Part shown: one piece after another, positions 1-11,625 of the stretch
How positions within the stretch are numbered: the first letter of the stretch is position 1
How the letters are laid out: every line of letters begins with the position of its first letter
Assembly (NCBI GenBank): GCA_033807775.1
Contig: CM066317.1
Location: forward strand, 12,473,370 to 12,537,369
From: Saussurea involucrata
Lineage: Eukaryota > Streptophyta > Magnoliopsida > Asterales > Asteraceae
Reading direction: 5' to 3'
DNA: 64,000 nt
Position numbers and translations under genes: made by a program
Notes under the pieces: generated by a model
Database searches by the model: none
Told to the model about the DNA's origin: nothing
What the model saw: the letters and a program-made list of their open reading frames with translations, nothing else

Positions 1-98
1 TCCACTAATAAATCGCGATTACACACGCCCATTTATCAGTAAGGAAGAAGAGATTACAAGTACTTATGTCAACCTCACTCTCTTCCTTAGAAATCAGG

Positions 99-200
99 AA
101 TAACGATTAAACGAGAAATACCACACGCCTATTCCATGATTTCCCACACACACTGGAATAACGATTAAACGAGAAATACCACACGCCTATTCCATGTGAT
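99..200. repeat. Tandem duplication of about 57 bp inside the LTR
   Basis: Two nearly identical units each contain AATAACGATTAAACGAGAAA followed by TACCACACGCCTATTCCATG, joined by a short spacer. A further three-copy repeat follows at 265-390. Confidence 0.8.
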
Positions 201-654
201 TACCAAACTTTAGTGCCTATGGATCCATATCACCTAATTGTACTCATACAGGTATTTAATCAATATAAATTCCTCATAGCAATCGTATAAGCGAATATCA
301 TATTTATACCTCATAAATTCCTTATAGCAATCGTATAAGCGAATTATTTATCCCACATAGATTTCTCATAGCAACCGTATGGGCAAATCACATTTAACAC
401 ATTCCTGCCTAGTATCACACTAGCGCAGTCTATAAACCTAACATACTACTCTTCAAGGGTACGTATGTTCAAGCAACATAAGGTATATATATCAATTCTT
501 AAATCGCACCTTTCCACGATTAACGAAACTATACTTTCCAATTTCTAGAATAGTACAGATAATACAAAGTCTCTGGATACCTTAACTATTATATTCTTTA
601 GTTCATATCCAAGATCTATTACCAAAATCTGTAAACTGACTCTTTTTATCCAAC

Positions 655-860
655 TCCCGGTATTCCCAACTCCCGGTACCCCTAACTCCCGGTAGTCAAC
701 ACATGTACCGGGACTTCACCGGAACTCATAAGTACCGGGACTTCCAACTACCGGGACTTGCCACTAGCGGGACTTGCCACTACCGGGGCTTTTTGTTCTA
801 CCGGGACTGCACCGGGACTCATAAGTACCGGGACTTTCATCATGTACCGGGACTACGTAC
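655..860. repeat. Cluster of ACCGGGACT words in both orientations
   Basis: I count seven exact ACCGGGACT and three ACTCCCGGTA in about 205 bp, plus near matches such as AGCGGGACT. Spacing is irregular (about 12-40 bp), so this is not a simple tandem repeat. It occupies the same part of the LTR as the TCCGGA cluster in the related LTR at 3355-3620. Confidence 0.85.
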
Positions 861-1450
861 AGTTTATTTCAACAAGTCCACAAATCGACCTAATTTGTAA
901 AATCAGTTCAATCTATGTATTCCATTCAGTCCTCAATCAATTGATACAACTTAAAAACACTGATTTATACAACGAATCGAATGAACTCACCTTATGTAGT
1001 AAAACCCACTTCTGCACAAAATCTGAACTTCAAACTGATGTTTATGATTCTGCAATTCAATCCCAAAATACAGATTCGATCAACATCTAAGTAAAACAAC
1101 CGATCTCTTCAAAACCAACATCAATTCCTTACCAAATTGAAGTCAAAACCTTGATTTCTTTCTTTTCTCCTTTCTCCCTTTTCTCTCTATGCTTTCTGTC
1201 TTCTAAACCGCCTCAGACCAAGAAATGAGATAATATCTCATTTTCAGATATTTATCTATACACACTTTCCACAAATGACCAACTACACCTTCTAGTTTTA
1301 TTATTTCCCAAAATAACATCAAACATCAAACCCTTGTATTTTAACCCTATTGAATTATCAATTTACCACATAATTCAAGGTTTTAAACCAAAATACAAAT
1401 ATATCCAATTTCTCATTAAAATACTAATAACGAAAATTCAGGATGTTACA

Positions 1451-2157
1451 TTTAGCAATCACAAAACTTCTGACTTCTGCATTTAATCCAAAGATAAACC
1501 TTTCAATCTTCATGGCCTCCGTAGCAACGTAGTATTCCGCAAAACGAGACTTTTCCAAGAAACGAGCGGTGTAGTCCCGAACTGACAAATTCCCTTGCTG
1601 CAAGTTCATAAACTCCCCTTCCAATTGTTTAACTGCGGCTTGAGGACAAAACTGTTTCCTGAAAGCTATCACGAATTCTTCCCAATTGTAAGTAGAATAT
1701 ATATCAGATCCTCCCGAAGACATATGTGCTTCCCACCTGTATAGGGCATCGCCTCTATTTCCTTCAGCCACTTCATAGCTTTCACTGGATCCCGATCTCC
1801 CGAGTAAGTTGGAGGCTTACAACTTAAGAACATTTTATAGTCACACTTTCTTAGTACTGGTGTGATTGTAGGTGTAATAGGCATCTCGTCTTCCTGACCA
1901 GGATCTGGTGTATCAACTTCATTATGACGAGTTCGATCAAACATGGCTTGTATACTGGCCTGCAGTCTTACCATTTCGGCTGTTAAATCGTCCCTAGTAA
2001 CAAATTCATTACCTCGCGGCGGAGTTCCACTCCCAATTCTACCCCCAATTCTGCCTCCAATTCTGCCTCCACCTCTTCCCCTTCCTCCGGCTGTTGGGTT
2101 TGTTCTATTCGGATTTCCTCCTCCTTCCTGATTCGTTTGTCTAGTACCACTTGCCAT
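1451..2157 (-). pseudogene. Broken gag of a Ty3/gypsy element
   Basis: Two overlapping minus-strand frames (2157-1669 and 1771-1424) together resemble a plant gypsy gag. The N-terminal part is Gly/Arg-rich (about residues 15-45), followed by a stretch typical of the retrotransposon gag family with PPTYSGDRDP and MKWLKEIEA. The second frame has the later gag signature YNWEEFVIAFRKQF and YTARFLEKSRFAEY. A frameshift, probably with a small deletion, separates them near 1770, and the frame is cut at 1450 by the LTR to the left. No zinc knuckle, protease or RT follows in the window. The gag lies between the primer site at 2421 and the inserted LTR, so this is the 5' end of a minus-strand element. 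Confidence 0.8.
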
Positions 2158-2407
2158 TCTGTTGATTCAGACAAGGTTAATATACACATAAGCACATACC
2201 CCTTATAACAAGGTATTCCAGTTCAAACATGTACCTGTAAGATCACAATTACACTGGCCAGGTGTAAAATTGAAATTACCTTACATGATGTTCCTTCTAC
2301 CTTTTTATATTTAACACCCCCAAGGTTCTATAATAATAGGGACATCCTACTTCATATGCAGTTTAAGTCTAGGTACAAATACTAATACCTAAATCGCTTA
2401 AACTAGG

Positions 2408-2421
2408 GATCTGATACCATC
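2408..2421 (-). other. Primer binding site, initiator-Met tRNA type
   Basis: Read on the minus strand, the LTR ends in GTTACA and is followed by GATGGTATCAGAT, close to the plant consensus TGGTATCAGAGC. It fixes the element orientation (interior to the left) and the LTR boundary at 2422. Confidence 0.8.
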
Positions 2422-4047
2422 TGTAACGACCCGGATTCCCAAACATAGTTCAAATAGCATACATTGCATAACGTCGTTAAAACAAGAGATACATTATATA
2501 ACAAGTGTGGTCCCCTAGTCTGTACAAACATTCATTACATCATTACAAACGTTTACATAGTAAATTACATCATTACTAATAACATACTGTAACTACAAAA
2601 CACATCATAGTCTTCAACTACATAGTCCTCCCAAAAGCTATTCGCGGTTTAACCTTCTTATTTGCTCTTACTCGATCCACGACCTGGAATACATATTTTA
2701 AAAACAAAAATGAGGGTTAGACCTTGAGGTCTAGTGAGAAAATCCCCGTTAGTTAAAAACCATTTGCACAACATCATACACATAATTCTCATAGGAATAC
2801 CAACTAAGACTCATGCATCATGTATCTTTCCATCTCATTCTCTTGGCCATATTAATTGGTTGCGAGCCAATTAATTAATTTACACCACTGTACTAAATAC
2901 AGCCAACACCACTGCCCCTCTGTACAGCCAACATACACCGGTCCTAAGCCCGACCAACTAGCACTCATGCAGTGTAATACTCATATAAACATAATATGCA
3001 CATTATTACACTCATTCACATATATGTATTCCATTTAGAAAACATTTTAAGTAAAAACTCACTTGTTTGCTTATCCAAAATTCCTTCCACAAAGAACTCA
3101 GCTTTCACCTTCGATTCACAATATCTGAAATAATTAAACACAAAATATCTCTTTACCAAATAGGACACACACGTCTTACTAAAGCTAAGTACTCTAGATA
3201 ACTCAAATCCTCAAATGTAACCCCCAAACCCGAACTTAAGTCGAGTTCATAATGCATTCAGTCCTCATTCATTCCCCATCCAAAAATTAACAAGACACAA
3301 GTTATTGGATACCCAAAAGCATCTAAACTCTCAAAATTGATCAAACAGCTAAACTATCCGGACAACACCAAACTATCCGGACAACAGGGCTTTCCGGACA
3401 ACACAACCAATCCGGACAGCCCTAACTTTCCGGACAGCATGTTCAATCCGGACGTCATCCGGAAACCACAATGATCCGGACTCCATCCGGTATCTAAAAT
3501 CGTCCGGAAACCTAATGAAAGTAGGAACTTACCGGATGCAAGAATCGTCCGGACACCTTTAGAACACTATCCGGACACTACCAACAAAACTACCCGGATA
3601 CCTTCATCCTATCCGGAATCCTCTGTCGGTTTGCATACTTTCAGCCCAAAAACCGACTGAATCAACCCCAGATATGAAATTGTTTATTCTACTTCGATAG
3701 AAACTACCTAATAGCAATTACACACATAAATTATAAAAGAAACATACCTGAAATCACTTCCAAGTGCACCAATTGATGCCTTAACCTAGCTTTCTTCTTT
3801 TGGTCTCAAAACACACACACTACACACACTGGATTTTGGCTGGATATTTTCTGTTATTGTGATAATATCTGAATTTCTAAGGGGTAATATCAACATATTT
3901 TACCAATTTAGTCCTTAAGCTAGTCATTAATGACAAAAACACCCTTAACTTATTAATTAACCCAAACTTACCCTAAACATCAATTATAAAGTTAAATAAA
4001 TTTAACGGAACTAACATTTAACTAACGAACTTACCCGGGGTATTACA
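2422..4047 (-). mobile_element. 5' LTR of the minus-strand gypsy element (about 1.63 kb)
   Basis: On the plus strand it begins TGTAACGACCCGG and ends CGGGGTATTACA, so it has TG...CA ends. The minus-strand primer site abuts it at 2421. It is followed at 4048 by TGATC, and the same five bases precede another copy of this LTR start at 10238. The LTR carries a block with CTAGACCTCAAGGTCTAACC on the minus strand that is also found in the plus-strand element's LTR near 4905-4935, so the two elements are related. A dense TCCGGA cluster lies at 3355-3620. Confidence 0.85.
3355..3620. repeat. Cluster of TCCGGA palindromes in a gypsy LTR
   Basis: I count twelve TCCGGA hexamers in about 265 bp, most of them in the longer form ATCCGGACA, plus degenerate ones (ACCGGATG, CCCGGATA). 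Spacing is irregular. The hexamer is its own reverse complement. Confidence 0.9.
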
Positions 4048-5188
4048 TGATCTGATTGTGCAGAGGGGAGGGGGCTTCGAACAGGGACCTACGCGGTTTT
4101 CCACACGGTTTGGAAACCGCGGGAAAAGTCGCGCAACTCCCTGTTGCGTGCACCTCCGTTTTGTTTCGTTTGTCGTTCGGGCCTGGAATCGAGGCGATGT
4201 TTAGGGGCTTGTCTTAGGAGTCTATAGGGGATGTTTGGGGGCTTATTTAGGGAATCTAACATCACCTTATTTAACCTCAATTCAGGTGTTCGGTTGGTGA
4301 CTAAGTGAGCTTCGGTTAAAGTGTCACTTAGCCAAGCACCAGGTGAGTTCCTTTAACTCTTTTGGTGCAAATGAAATGTTTTGCTAAAGTTTTTATAACT
4401 GAACTTAGTTTGAGCATGATGGTATGATTTTATACTATGAAAGGCTTCGTTACTTTATAATGTGGAACTGTTTATGAATATACGCATGTTACGAAAATGT
4501 TATAGATGCGCATGTTTGTCTTACGTGATGTTATCCATTATGTGATATGATATGTGGAGTCGGGTGCACAGTGGGAGTAGGGTACCTTGGGACATCATAT
4601 CCCTTGGGAGTTGATTAGTTACCGGTACAGATGGAATCCGTTTCCTGTGTACGTGGAGATGGGGAGTCTGCTTGGGCCCCGAGGGCGAGAAGGGAGTCTG
4701 CTTGGGCCCCGATCGTGGAAATTACCGTGTGGTGGAGAATGTCTACGAACACTGTGCAAATGCCCATATGTGACGTGGTTTGGTCGAAACATTTTGATGG
4801 GCCTTTATGGCGGTTTGTATTTATCTCTTCTAAATTGGGCCTTTATGGCGGTTTGCATTTATATTTTCTTAAATGCTTTATTAAACTATTTTCGGGAGGG
4901 AATTCACTAGACCTCATGGTCTAACCCTCGCTTTTCAAAAACTAAAACCATTTTCAGGTGTTAGACGTGTATGGAGTTTCATCTGATGATGATGGAAGGT
5001 CGTGTTGTGGTAGAAGAGCTAGAGGATAGTGAAGACTTGTAGACTACCGTCGGGCTTCCTATAATATCTCGGTTGTGAAGGTGTTTCTGTTACGAGTTTA
5101 GAGTAGAACTTATGAAAATTTCTTGTGTTGGGACTGTTTTTGGTTGTAATTTGGTTTAATATTATTTTAAGGAAATTGGGTTGTTACA
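4048..5188 (+). mobile_element. 5' LTR of the plus-strand gypsy element, left part missing
   Basis: It ends TGTTACA at 5188 and is followed directly by a tRNA-Met-type primer site. Its left side starts abruptly at TGATC next to the other element's LTR end. The missing first part of this LTR is represented at 9611-10237, which ends in the same TGATC. Internal repeats include two copies of GGGAGTCTGCTTGGGCCCCG (4665-4712) and two of GGGCCTTTATGGCGGTTTG (4799 and 4839). Confidence 0.8.
4665..4880. repeat. Two short tandem duplications in the LTR
   Basis: GGGAGTCTGCTTGGGCCCCG occurs twice within 50 bp, and about 90 bp downstream GGGCCTTTATGGCGGTTTG occurs twice, 40 bp apart. They probably lie in the promoter half of the LTR. 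Confidence 0.85.
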
Positions 5189-5204
5189 AATGGTATCAGA
5201 GCCA
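5189..5204 (+). other. Primer binding site, initiator-Met tRNA type
   Basis: AATGGTATCAGAGCC lies immediately after the LTR end TGTTACA. It matches the plant LTR-retrotransposon primer site complementary to initiator-Met tRNA. Confidence 0.85.
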
Positions 5205-8200
5205 TAGTTTAAGGGATTGAGGTGACCGGATGGGCCTAAACTTAAACTGTGGAGTAGAGTGGAACACAACTGAGATATAGGAAGCCATTAGGAATGACCG
5301 TAATCATAGGCTATCTTGACAATGGTAGTGAGAACCCTCATGTAAGGTAAATTCAGGTAGCATCTGGCCAATGCTATTATGAATTTACAGGTGCATGGGT
5401 GTAATCAATCGCTATTGTCGGGATGAGTGGTGAGTGTGGCAGTATGTGGAAGGTTCTAACCTTGTATTTAATAGCAAATAGTTGATGTGTCATGGGAGAT
5501 CCCTTGTGATGTGGTGTTTGTAACTTCTAGAAGAAGTGTTGTCTAGAATGTTGATGAGCTTTCTAGAGGTAAACTCTCTGGGATAGGAAGTGAGAATTAT
5601 GTTGGCATCTTGAAAACCTTCAATTCAAGATCGAGTGAGGGAATCTAGTCTTGGATTCCTTAGTCAAACGGTTTAGTGGCAAGGTTAATGAATGATGGAG
5701 ATCAGTGTTGTTTTAAGGTATGCATAAGAGCAGGAAGTGAGATAACTGGTCAGTTTGGTAAACCATGTTGAGTGGTCGATCAGGTGGGTTGTGAAACACT
5801 TGTACAACGAGTTGTAGCGAGGGTAAGAAAGCGATTGTTGGTCATAGTATGGTATCAGTGACGAGTTGAGATAAGTACAACGGTTGACCTGGGTAGAGCG
5901 AGTAGCCTTCAATTGCATGTTGAGTTCTTGCATTATGTCATTAAATGTATTACACAAGTTCTTTCATGTTAAAGGCGTGTACGTGCATAACAAACTTTCC
6001 TTGTTTTGGGAAATGAGTTGACACTCGCAAGTGTGTACTTTTTTAAAGGTAAAAGACAAATTTGTTTTCACTATACGATAAAGCTTTAAACTTAGAAATC
6101 TACGAATTATTTCACACTTTTATTTGTGGAGGGAATCTTCGTTACGAAAATATTGAAAACGTTTTATTGAGAGGTTTTGTTTTATAAACACATGAGTATT
6201 AACACGTTATTATTATTTGAACGAGTGTCGGAGTTGACAGACCCACTTTGGGTAAATGATTTCGTGCGAAATTTTCCAGTCGTATGTGAAAGGGTTCCAT
6301 GGGAGGCAACCGTTGTGTCGGCATCGGTTTGGATGGACAAGGTTACGAATTATCGTAAGAGTAACTGTGAGCGATCCTTGCGGTCGTTGTGTTTTACTAT
6401 TCATCTTGAGTGGTGCTGATTCATGCATACTCAAGTTTGTTTTATGATTTTGTGTCTATTGCGTTTTTGAAAGAGCGCAAAATGATTTCAATCGTTGTGT
6501 TATTGTACATGAAGGCTATGAACTCGCTAGGTCGGGAAGGGTATTACGATTGAGGTGGAGGAAAGGTGTTGAGAGTAGAATTGTCAGTCGAGTAAGATGT
6601 GGTCGAGTTATGACCTTAGTGTTTCCGCTAGAGGAGGTGGGTGAATACCGGGAGTCTCGAGTAGTGAATTCGGAATGCCGGTACGAGTGTAGTTTGAGTT
6701 ATTGCTTAGTTAAGTGAGAGTAGCTTTAATTGCGGTGAAATTGGAAATGATTAGAGTGATTATGTTGGGGGAATGGTAATATGCAGTGTTACGTTATTTG
6801 ATGTAATGTTATCGGCTGCGAGTCTGAGTACTGAGATAGGATGGTAATTAGATTTTGCACTATGAAAGGTCTTGTGTTTTCCCCAAGTGAGAACGGTGGG
6901 GTATAAGGTGGTTATGATGCGTTGGACGAAGTGGGTTATGTTAGGAATCCTAGATTGTCAGGAAGGAATGGAATCATCAGCATGTAGTCCATTGGTATGG
7001 AGGTTTAGGACTGTTTAGCACGTCTCAAGTTGAAGGTTTTGTCAGGAGATTGAATCATGAGAATGAACCCGTTGTGTGAACGGATGAGGTCGTCCGAGAT
7101 TGTGTAAATGTTATGGTATAGGAACACCTAGTGAGGGCATTGGGAGAACGGAGATCACCAATGTGGACGTGATGTCCATTGAGGTTTGATGATTCGTTTA
7201 TGCGTCAGGTGTTTAGCACGGCAGATGTAGATCGCTAGGAGTTAGCAGGAAATGAGAATTTGTTCGGGGAGTTAGGAGAAGTAGGTCCATACGAGAATCC
7301 TTGTCTGTCGTGAGGTGGCTGGACAATTGTATGTCGATTGTCGGTGTTGAAATCAATGACCGTTGGTAGGACAGGTGTCAGGAGGCTGGTATTGGAGAAG
7401 TACCTATAGTGTAGTTATCTTGTTGAGTTTTCTTGCAAAGATGTAAGAAGTGGATCAGAGAAAGGTGTGTATCCGGCATGACGCTGGACCACCTTGTGTG
7501 AGTGTTTCTGAAGTGAAAGATAGTGGTAGTATAAGTAATTTCCTTTGGGGTTTGTTGAGCCATTTAAGAACGAAATGACTAGTGTAATCGAAGCGGGTGT
7601 GCTTTGATTGGATGATCTTGATATGGGATTCGTCGAGACCCGGGAAAGGCAAAGTCGGGAAAACGTTTTTGCTTCAAATGAAATTGTGTTATGGGTGGCA
7701 TGAAGGAAGTAATGTCTTATGTGTGTGTAAAGGCATCATGTTAGCTTGTTGCAAGGCGGTCGTGTGGTGCGGTAGTAGCGTGAGGAAGTAGTAGCGCTTG
7801 GTACCGAAGGAACGTGTAAGTCGTAGATGTAATGATGGTTTGCCGTAATATTGGAGTAGTCAAAGGTAGTGAGGATGCTCGATTGAAGTGTGTGGTTTTG
7901 CAGGCAGTAGACGTTAATGCTGGTTTGAGATCTGGAGATTGAGTTGCGGTTGGTGACGGGATGAAAGGAGAACCCTTGTTCTTCTCGAACCCATTGGATT
8001 TTGGAGTAAGTTTTTATTCTTCACTTGATTGTCGAAGAGGATATAGTAACCGTTAAGCTCTGGTGCTTCGTTATGAAGTTTAGTCAGGAGCGATGGAGTA
8101 TTCCGTGGATGTAAAGAAATGCAATGAGTGGGATGACTGTGTTGGAAGTTAGGAGCTCGTGGTAGTCCTTGGTGCTAAGTACCTTACGAGGACTTGGCTA

Positions 8201-9594
8201 AAGGTCTTTACTGACGAATTTAGAGAAATCGTTCTTTTGGACTGTAGCGGTGTGTGATGGGCGTTCCGTGTAGGCACGAGGGAAAATGACGACGGTATGG
8301 TAGATCAAGTATAGACAGGATTGCGGTAAGAAGATGTCGTGAGACACTGGAAAGACGGACTATAATTAAGGAACTGCTATTTGTAAGGCATAAGAAGAAG
8401 GGATCGTTGTGTATGTCATGGTTAAAGAGTTGAGGAAGCTAAGTTCGCGCGACCGGTCTAAAAGTTGGCTCATGTTAGCGAGTCATTCTTTTGAGGCATC
8501 TTTAATGTATCAAGTTAGGATGGAAGCAAGTGGTCAAATGTGGTGCCCTGGTCGAGAGACCTTGGGATTAGATTCGGTATTGTTGGGAAGAATGTTTCGC
8601 GTGAGCGTGTCGTTCAACATTCGATTAATTGGTTTAGTTTGAGTAAGCCTGGTCACTCCTCCTTGTGGTAGGGTAAGCGAATTTTGGTGGTAGTTCCTAG
8701 TTAGTGGAACCATTCGGTGGATTTTGTGAGGAATATAATTGTGTACAGAAACGAGTTATGGCTTAATGATTGTTGTGAGTTTGGACCGTTGGTTGGTGAC
8801 TGTAGCGGCACGTGTGATCGGTGTGATTTTTTTTGGGAAAACGTAAATTGTGCCAGGCGAAAGCTGTATTGGTGGGATGGTGTTCTTCCTTTTGATAAGG
8901 ATGTTATTCAGGGGTGAGAATGCGGTAATTATATGAGGGCGATCTTGTGTAATGTCGATGAAGGGAGTGGTCAGTGTCCGTTTAGAGATTCGGGTTGTTG
9001 CGGCGTTGACCCGAGTGGAGTCGTTTTCTCTTAAAAAGAGTATTTTGGTGTGAGTAGTATGTTTGAGCGAAGAGATTGCAAGTGTGTATGGCTGGACATG
9101 CTACCGATATGAGAATGTGGTAGTTGGTCGGGGAGCGATATCAAAGAATATTGTACGTTGTCGGTTCTGGTCAGGAATGGATGGATAAGCGAATGGAACT
9201 AAGATAACCGGATTGGAAGGTTTGAGTATTTTTTTAAACCTCAAGTCGGAGGAAGTAATTAGATGGGAAGTGGAGTAGTGTGCTTCAAGAAGAATGTGAG
9301 TTGGGCCACATTGTAATGAATTAATGGCAGTTACAGAAAGAATTGGAGAGATAATGGATGAGTCATTTACACTCGCTGAAGTTATGGAACGTTCATGATG
9401 CGTTTCAATCCTTATTGTAGAGGGTGTGGGTTGGAAAGAAGTATGGTGTGTCTTCGCAAACATTGTGAACATTCGAGGAGTCAAATTTTGTCGTGTCGTT
9501 GGAAGCAAATTTTGGGGAATGTAAGTGTTGGAAGTCAGAAGTTAACTCCTATTTCAGCATGTGTCCGGCAATGGAATTCCGAGGACGGAATTCT

Positions 9595-9610
9595 AATAAG
9601 GGGGAGGTGA
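9595..9610 (+). other. Polypurine tract
   Basis: AATAAGGGGGAGGTGA immediately precedes the LTR start TGTAACACCCC. This is the usual plus-strand priming site of plant LTR elements. Confidence 0.8.
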
Positions 9611-10237
9611 TGTAACACCCCATATTTTTCTAGTCTTGCGATTTTGGAATAAAATGGGAAATTAGTGGCCAAAGTGTGAAACTTAAAACTTAAGTGTCTA
9701 GGAGGTGAAAAGAAGAAGTTTCTAGATGAAAAACCCTCCTAAACCCTCATTTTGTTCATAGTGTCGGCTGAGAAGTGGGGAGAAGGAAAAGGGTCACAAG
9801 AAGTCACAATTGGAGGTTGGAGAAGGAAGGTTTCAGCAGGATAGTGAAGGAATTTCTGTAAAGGTATATCATCTCCCTCATCTCCTTGTTTTGTTGTTAG
9901 ATTGGAGGTTAAAGATGTGTTCTTCTTAAAGCATTCTTCTCCTTCAATCTATTTTAGAAAGAAACCACTTGGAAGGGTGGAATTAAGAAATCTCTTGGTG
10001 AACTGATGAACTCTTGATGAAATTGCAACCTTTCAATGGAGGTTTCCAGATTTTGTTATATTTGGGGACTTCTTGCTTTGAAAGGAAATAATCCATGGGA
10101 TATTTAGTGGAGGAATTGAATGTTTTGGAGTGAGTATTGATCCCTCTAGAGTTTTTATAGTGTTAATCTTCGTTTATGGAAAAGTAGCAAACAATTGAGA
10201 GCATTTTGGGAGTTTTGGGTGATTTTTCGGACTGATC
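9611..10237 (+). mobile_element. 3' LTR of the plus-strand gypsy element, right part missing
   Basis: It starts TGTAACACCCCAT after the polypurine tract and is broken at 10237 (...CTGATC) by the start of the other gypsy family's LTR. Together with 4048-5188 it would give an LTR of about 1.76 kb. Both pieces break at the same internal site, TGATC. Confidence 0.8.
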
Positions 10238-10569
10238 TGTAACGACCCGGATTCCCAAACATAGTTCAAATAGCATACATTGCATAACGTCGTTAAAACA
10301 AGAGATACATTATATAACAAGTGCGGTCCCCTAGTCTTTATAAACATTCATTACATCATTACAAACGTTTACATAGTAAATTACATCATTACTAATAACA
10401 TACTGTAACTACAAAACACATCATAGTCTTCAACTACATAGTCCTCCCAAAAGCTATTCGCGGTTTAACCTTCTTATTTGCTCTTACTCGATCCACGACC
10501 TTGAATACATATTTTTAAAACAAAAATGAGGGTTAGACCCTGAGGTCTAGTAAGAAAATCTCCGTTAGT
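10238..10569 (-). mobile_element. Second copy of the minus-element LTR, first 330 bp
   Basis: The segment matches 2422-2755 at about 97% by eye (roughly ten differences in 330 bp) and starts at the same TGTAACGACCCGG boundary. It stops abruptly at about 10569, where AT-rich sequence with a direct repeat (TTAGTATACTTCTAGTATTA at 10567 and 10695) begins. It is a truncated LTR inserted in the plus element's LTR. Confidence 0.9.
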
Positions 10570-10857
10570 TTAGTATACTTCTAGTATTATTTAAATGTGT
10601 AAGAGATGCATATGACTGAAAAATCATATTATCAAATCGACAAAGACAAAAATAAAACGGAACATTAAAATCTATATGCATCACACGATACATTACTTTA
10701 GTATACTTCTAGTATTATTTAAAAGATTCATTAATTAAGATTTCTTAAATAAAAAGTATTGAAATTTGATTTTTCAATAAATATATAAAGCAAAGTTAAT
10801 TACATTTTGATTTAATTCATCTTTCCATTAATTAATAAGTGAATAATAAATTCATTG

Positions 10858-10861
<4 letters not shown>

Positions 10862-10914
<53 letters not shown>
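10862..10914. repeat. (TA)n microsatellite, about 26 units
   Basis: Uninterrupted TA dinucleotides directly abut the left end of the palindromic element at 10915. A shorter TA tract abuts its right end at 11213-11231. Confidence 0.95.
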
Positions 10915-10919
<5 letters not shown>

Positions 10920-11209
10920 AAGGTTCAAACGAGAACGCTAACTATTTATGAGAACACGAGAACGGCCGTCCAGGTACAAAATCACATGTGATTCACGTAC
11001 AAAATCACATGTGATTTTACACTATCTGGACTTTGTACGTGATTTGTACAAAAGCACATGTGATTTTACACTACTTGGGATTTTGTACAAAATCACATGT
11101 GATTCACGTCCAGATTTCCAGGTAGTGTAAAATCACATGTGATTTTATACATGGACGGCCGTTATCGTGTTCTCGTAAATAATTAGCGTTCTCGTTTGAA
11201 CCAACCTCA
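10915..11209. mobile_element. Palindromic miniature element between (TA)n tracts, family A
   Basis: The ends are inverted repeats of about 55 bp with imperfect pairing, containing GGTTCAAACGAGAACGCTAA on the left and its complement on the right. Inside are four copies of the palindrome ATCACATGTGAT and one GCACATGTGAT. No coding capacity. The same family occurs at 40551-40878, also between (TA)n tracts. The transposition mechanism is unknown; TA-microsatellite-targeting elements such as rice Micron are a precedent. Confidence 0.8.
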
Positions 11210-11617
11210 TATTATATATATATATATATATAAACAAAATCCATATTTTAATGGCAAGAGGGCATATGCAAATATAAGTGGTTTGGATTGGACCTCACCC
11301 ACCCATCCATCCCCACCCACCATGTCATAACCACAATGGTTGGACCAAAGAACCACAACATTATAGCCATCAAAAAGGTGCACATTAAACACCTCCAACA
11401 ATCATGAAAAGATATGATTAGGTTAAGGACAAAATACAACATATTAATTAAAACAAACAACAATACAAAGTAGATGTAGAAACCTTTAATAAAAATAATT
11501 GTGAGATGTAGTTAAGAAAGGGGAGAAAAAGGGCGAAAAGCAACAGTTGAGCACTTTAAAAAGGACCAAACAACACAAAATAAGATTGAAAACCAATGAA
11601 CTGTACAAAACCGAAAG
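11210..11617. other. Intergenic, no feature recognised
   Basis: It begins with a short (TA)n tract and continues as AT-rich sequence. No frame, repeat or RNA gene that I can support. Confidence 0.5.
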
Positions 11618-11625
11618 ACTAAAAC

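Larger units (their letters stand above)
1..1450 (-). mobile_element. Truncated Ty3/gypsy-type LTR (left edge of window)
   Basis: This stretch ends in TGTTACA at 1450, exactly where the neighbouring gag frame is cut off, and its AT-rich tail resembles in layout the tail of the LTR at 2422-4047. It therefore looks like an LTR of a related gypsy family inserted into that gag. The start lies outside the window, so the target-site duplication cannot be checked. Inside are a 57-bp tandem duplication (about 99-200), three copies of a unit with the core ATAGCAATCGTATAAGCGAA (about 265-390) and a cluster of ACCGGGACT words (655-860). Short frames in it encode nothing recognisable. Orientation is inferred from the neighbour only. 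Confidence 0.55.
5189..9610 (+). mobile_element. Interior of a gypsy element without coding capacity (4.4 kb)
   Basis: The region is bounded by a primer site at 5189 and a polypurine tract at about 9597-9610, so it is a complete retrotransposon interior. I find no frame longer than 135 codons and no gag, protease, RT or integrase motif in any frame. It is G-rich on the plus strand. Either it is a fully decayed polyprotein or a large non-autonomous derivative of the LARD type. Its LTRs are related to those of the minus-strand gypsy element next door, which could once have supplied proteins. The short frames inside are not supported as genes. Confidence 0.7.

Noticed and set aside
655..860. CRISPR-like array
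   Set aside because: The repeated word is only 9 bp, in both orientations, with irregular spacers, inside a plant LTR.
4587..4924. Frames of about 100 codons in the gypsy LTR
   Set aside because: They overlap in two phases across LTR tandem duplications and lack any domain.
9101..9508. 135-codon minus-strand frame in the gypsy interior
   Set aside because: Ser/Thr/Pro/Ile-rich antisense frame near the polypurine tract without retroelement motifs; chance frame in G-rich DNA.
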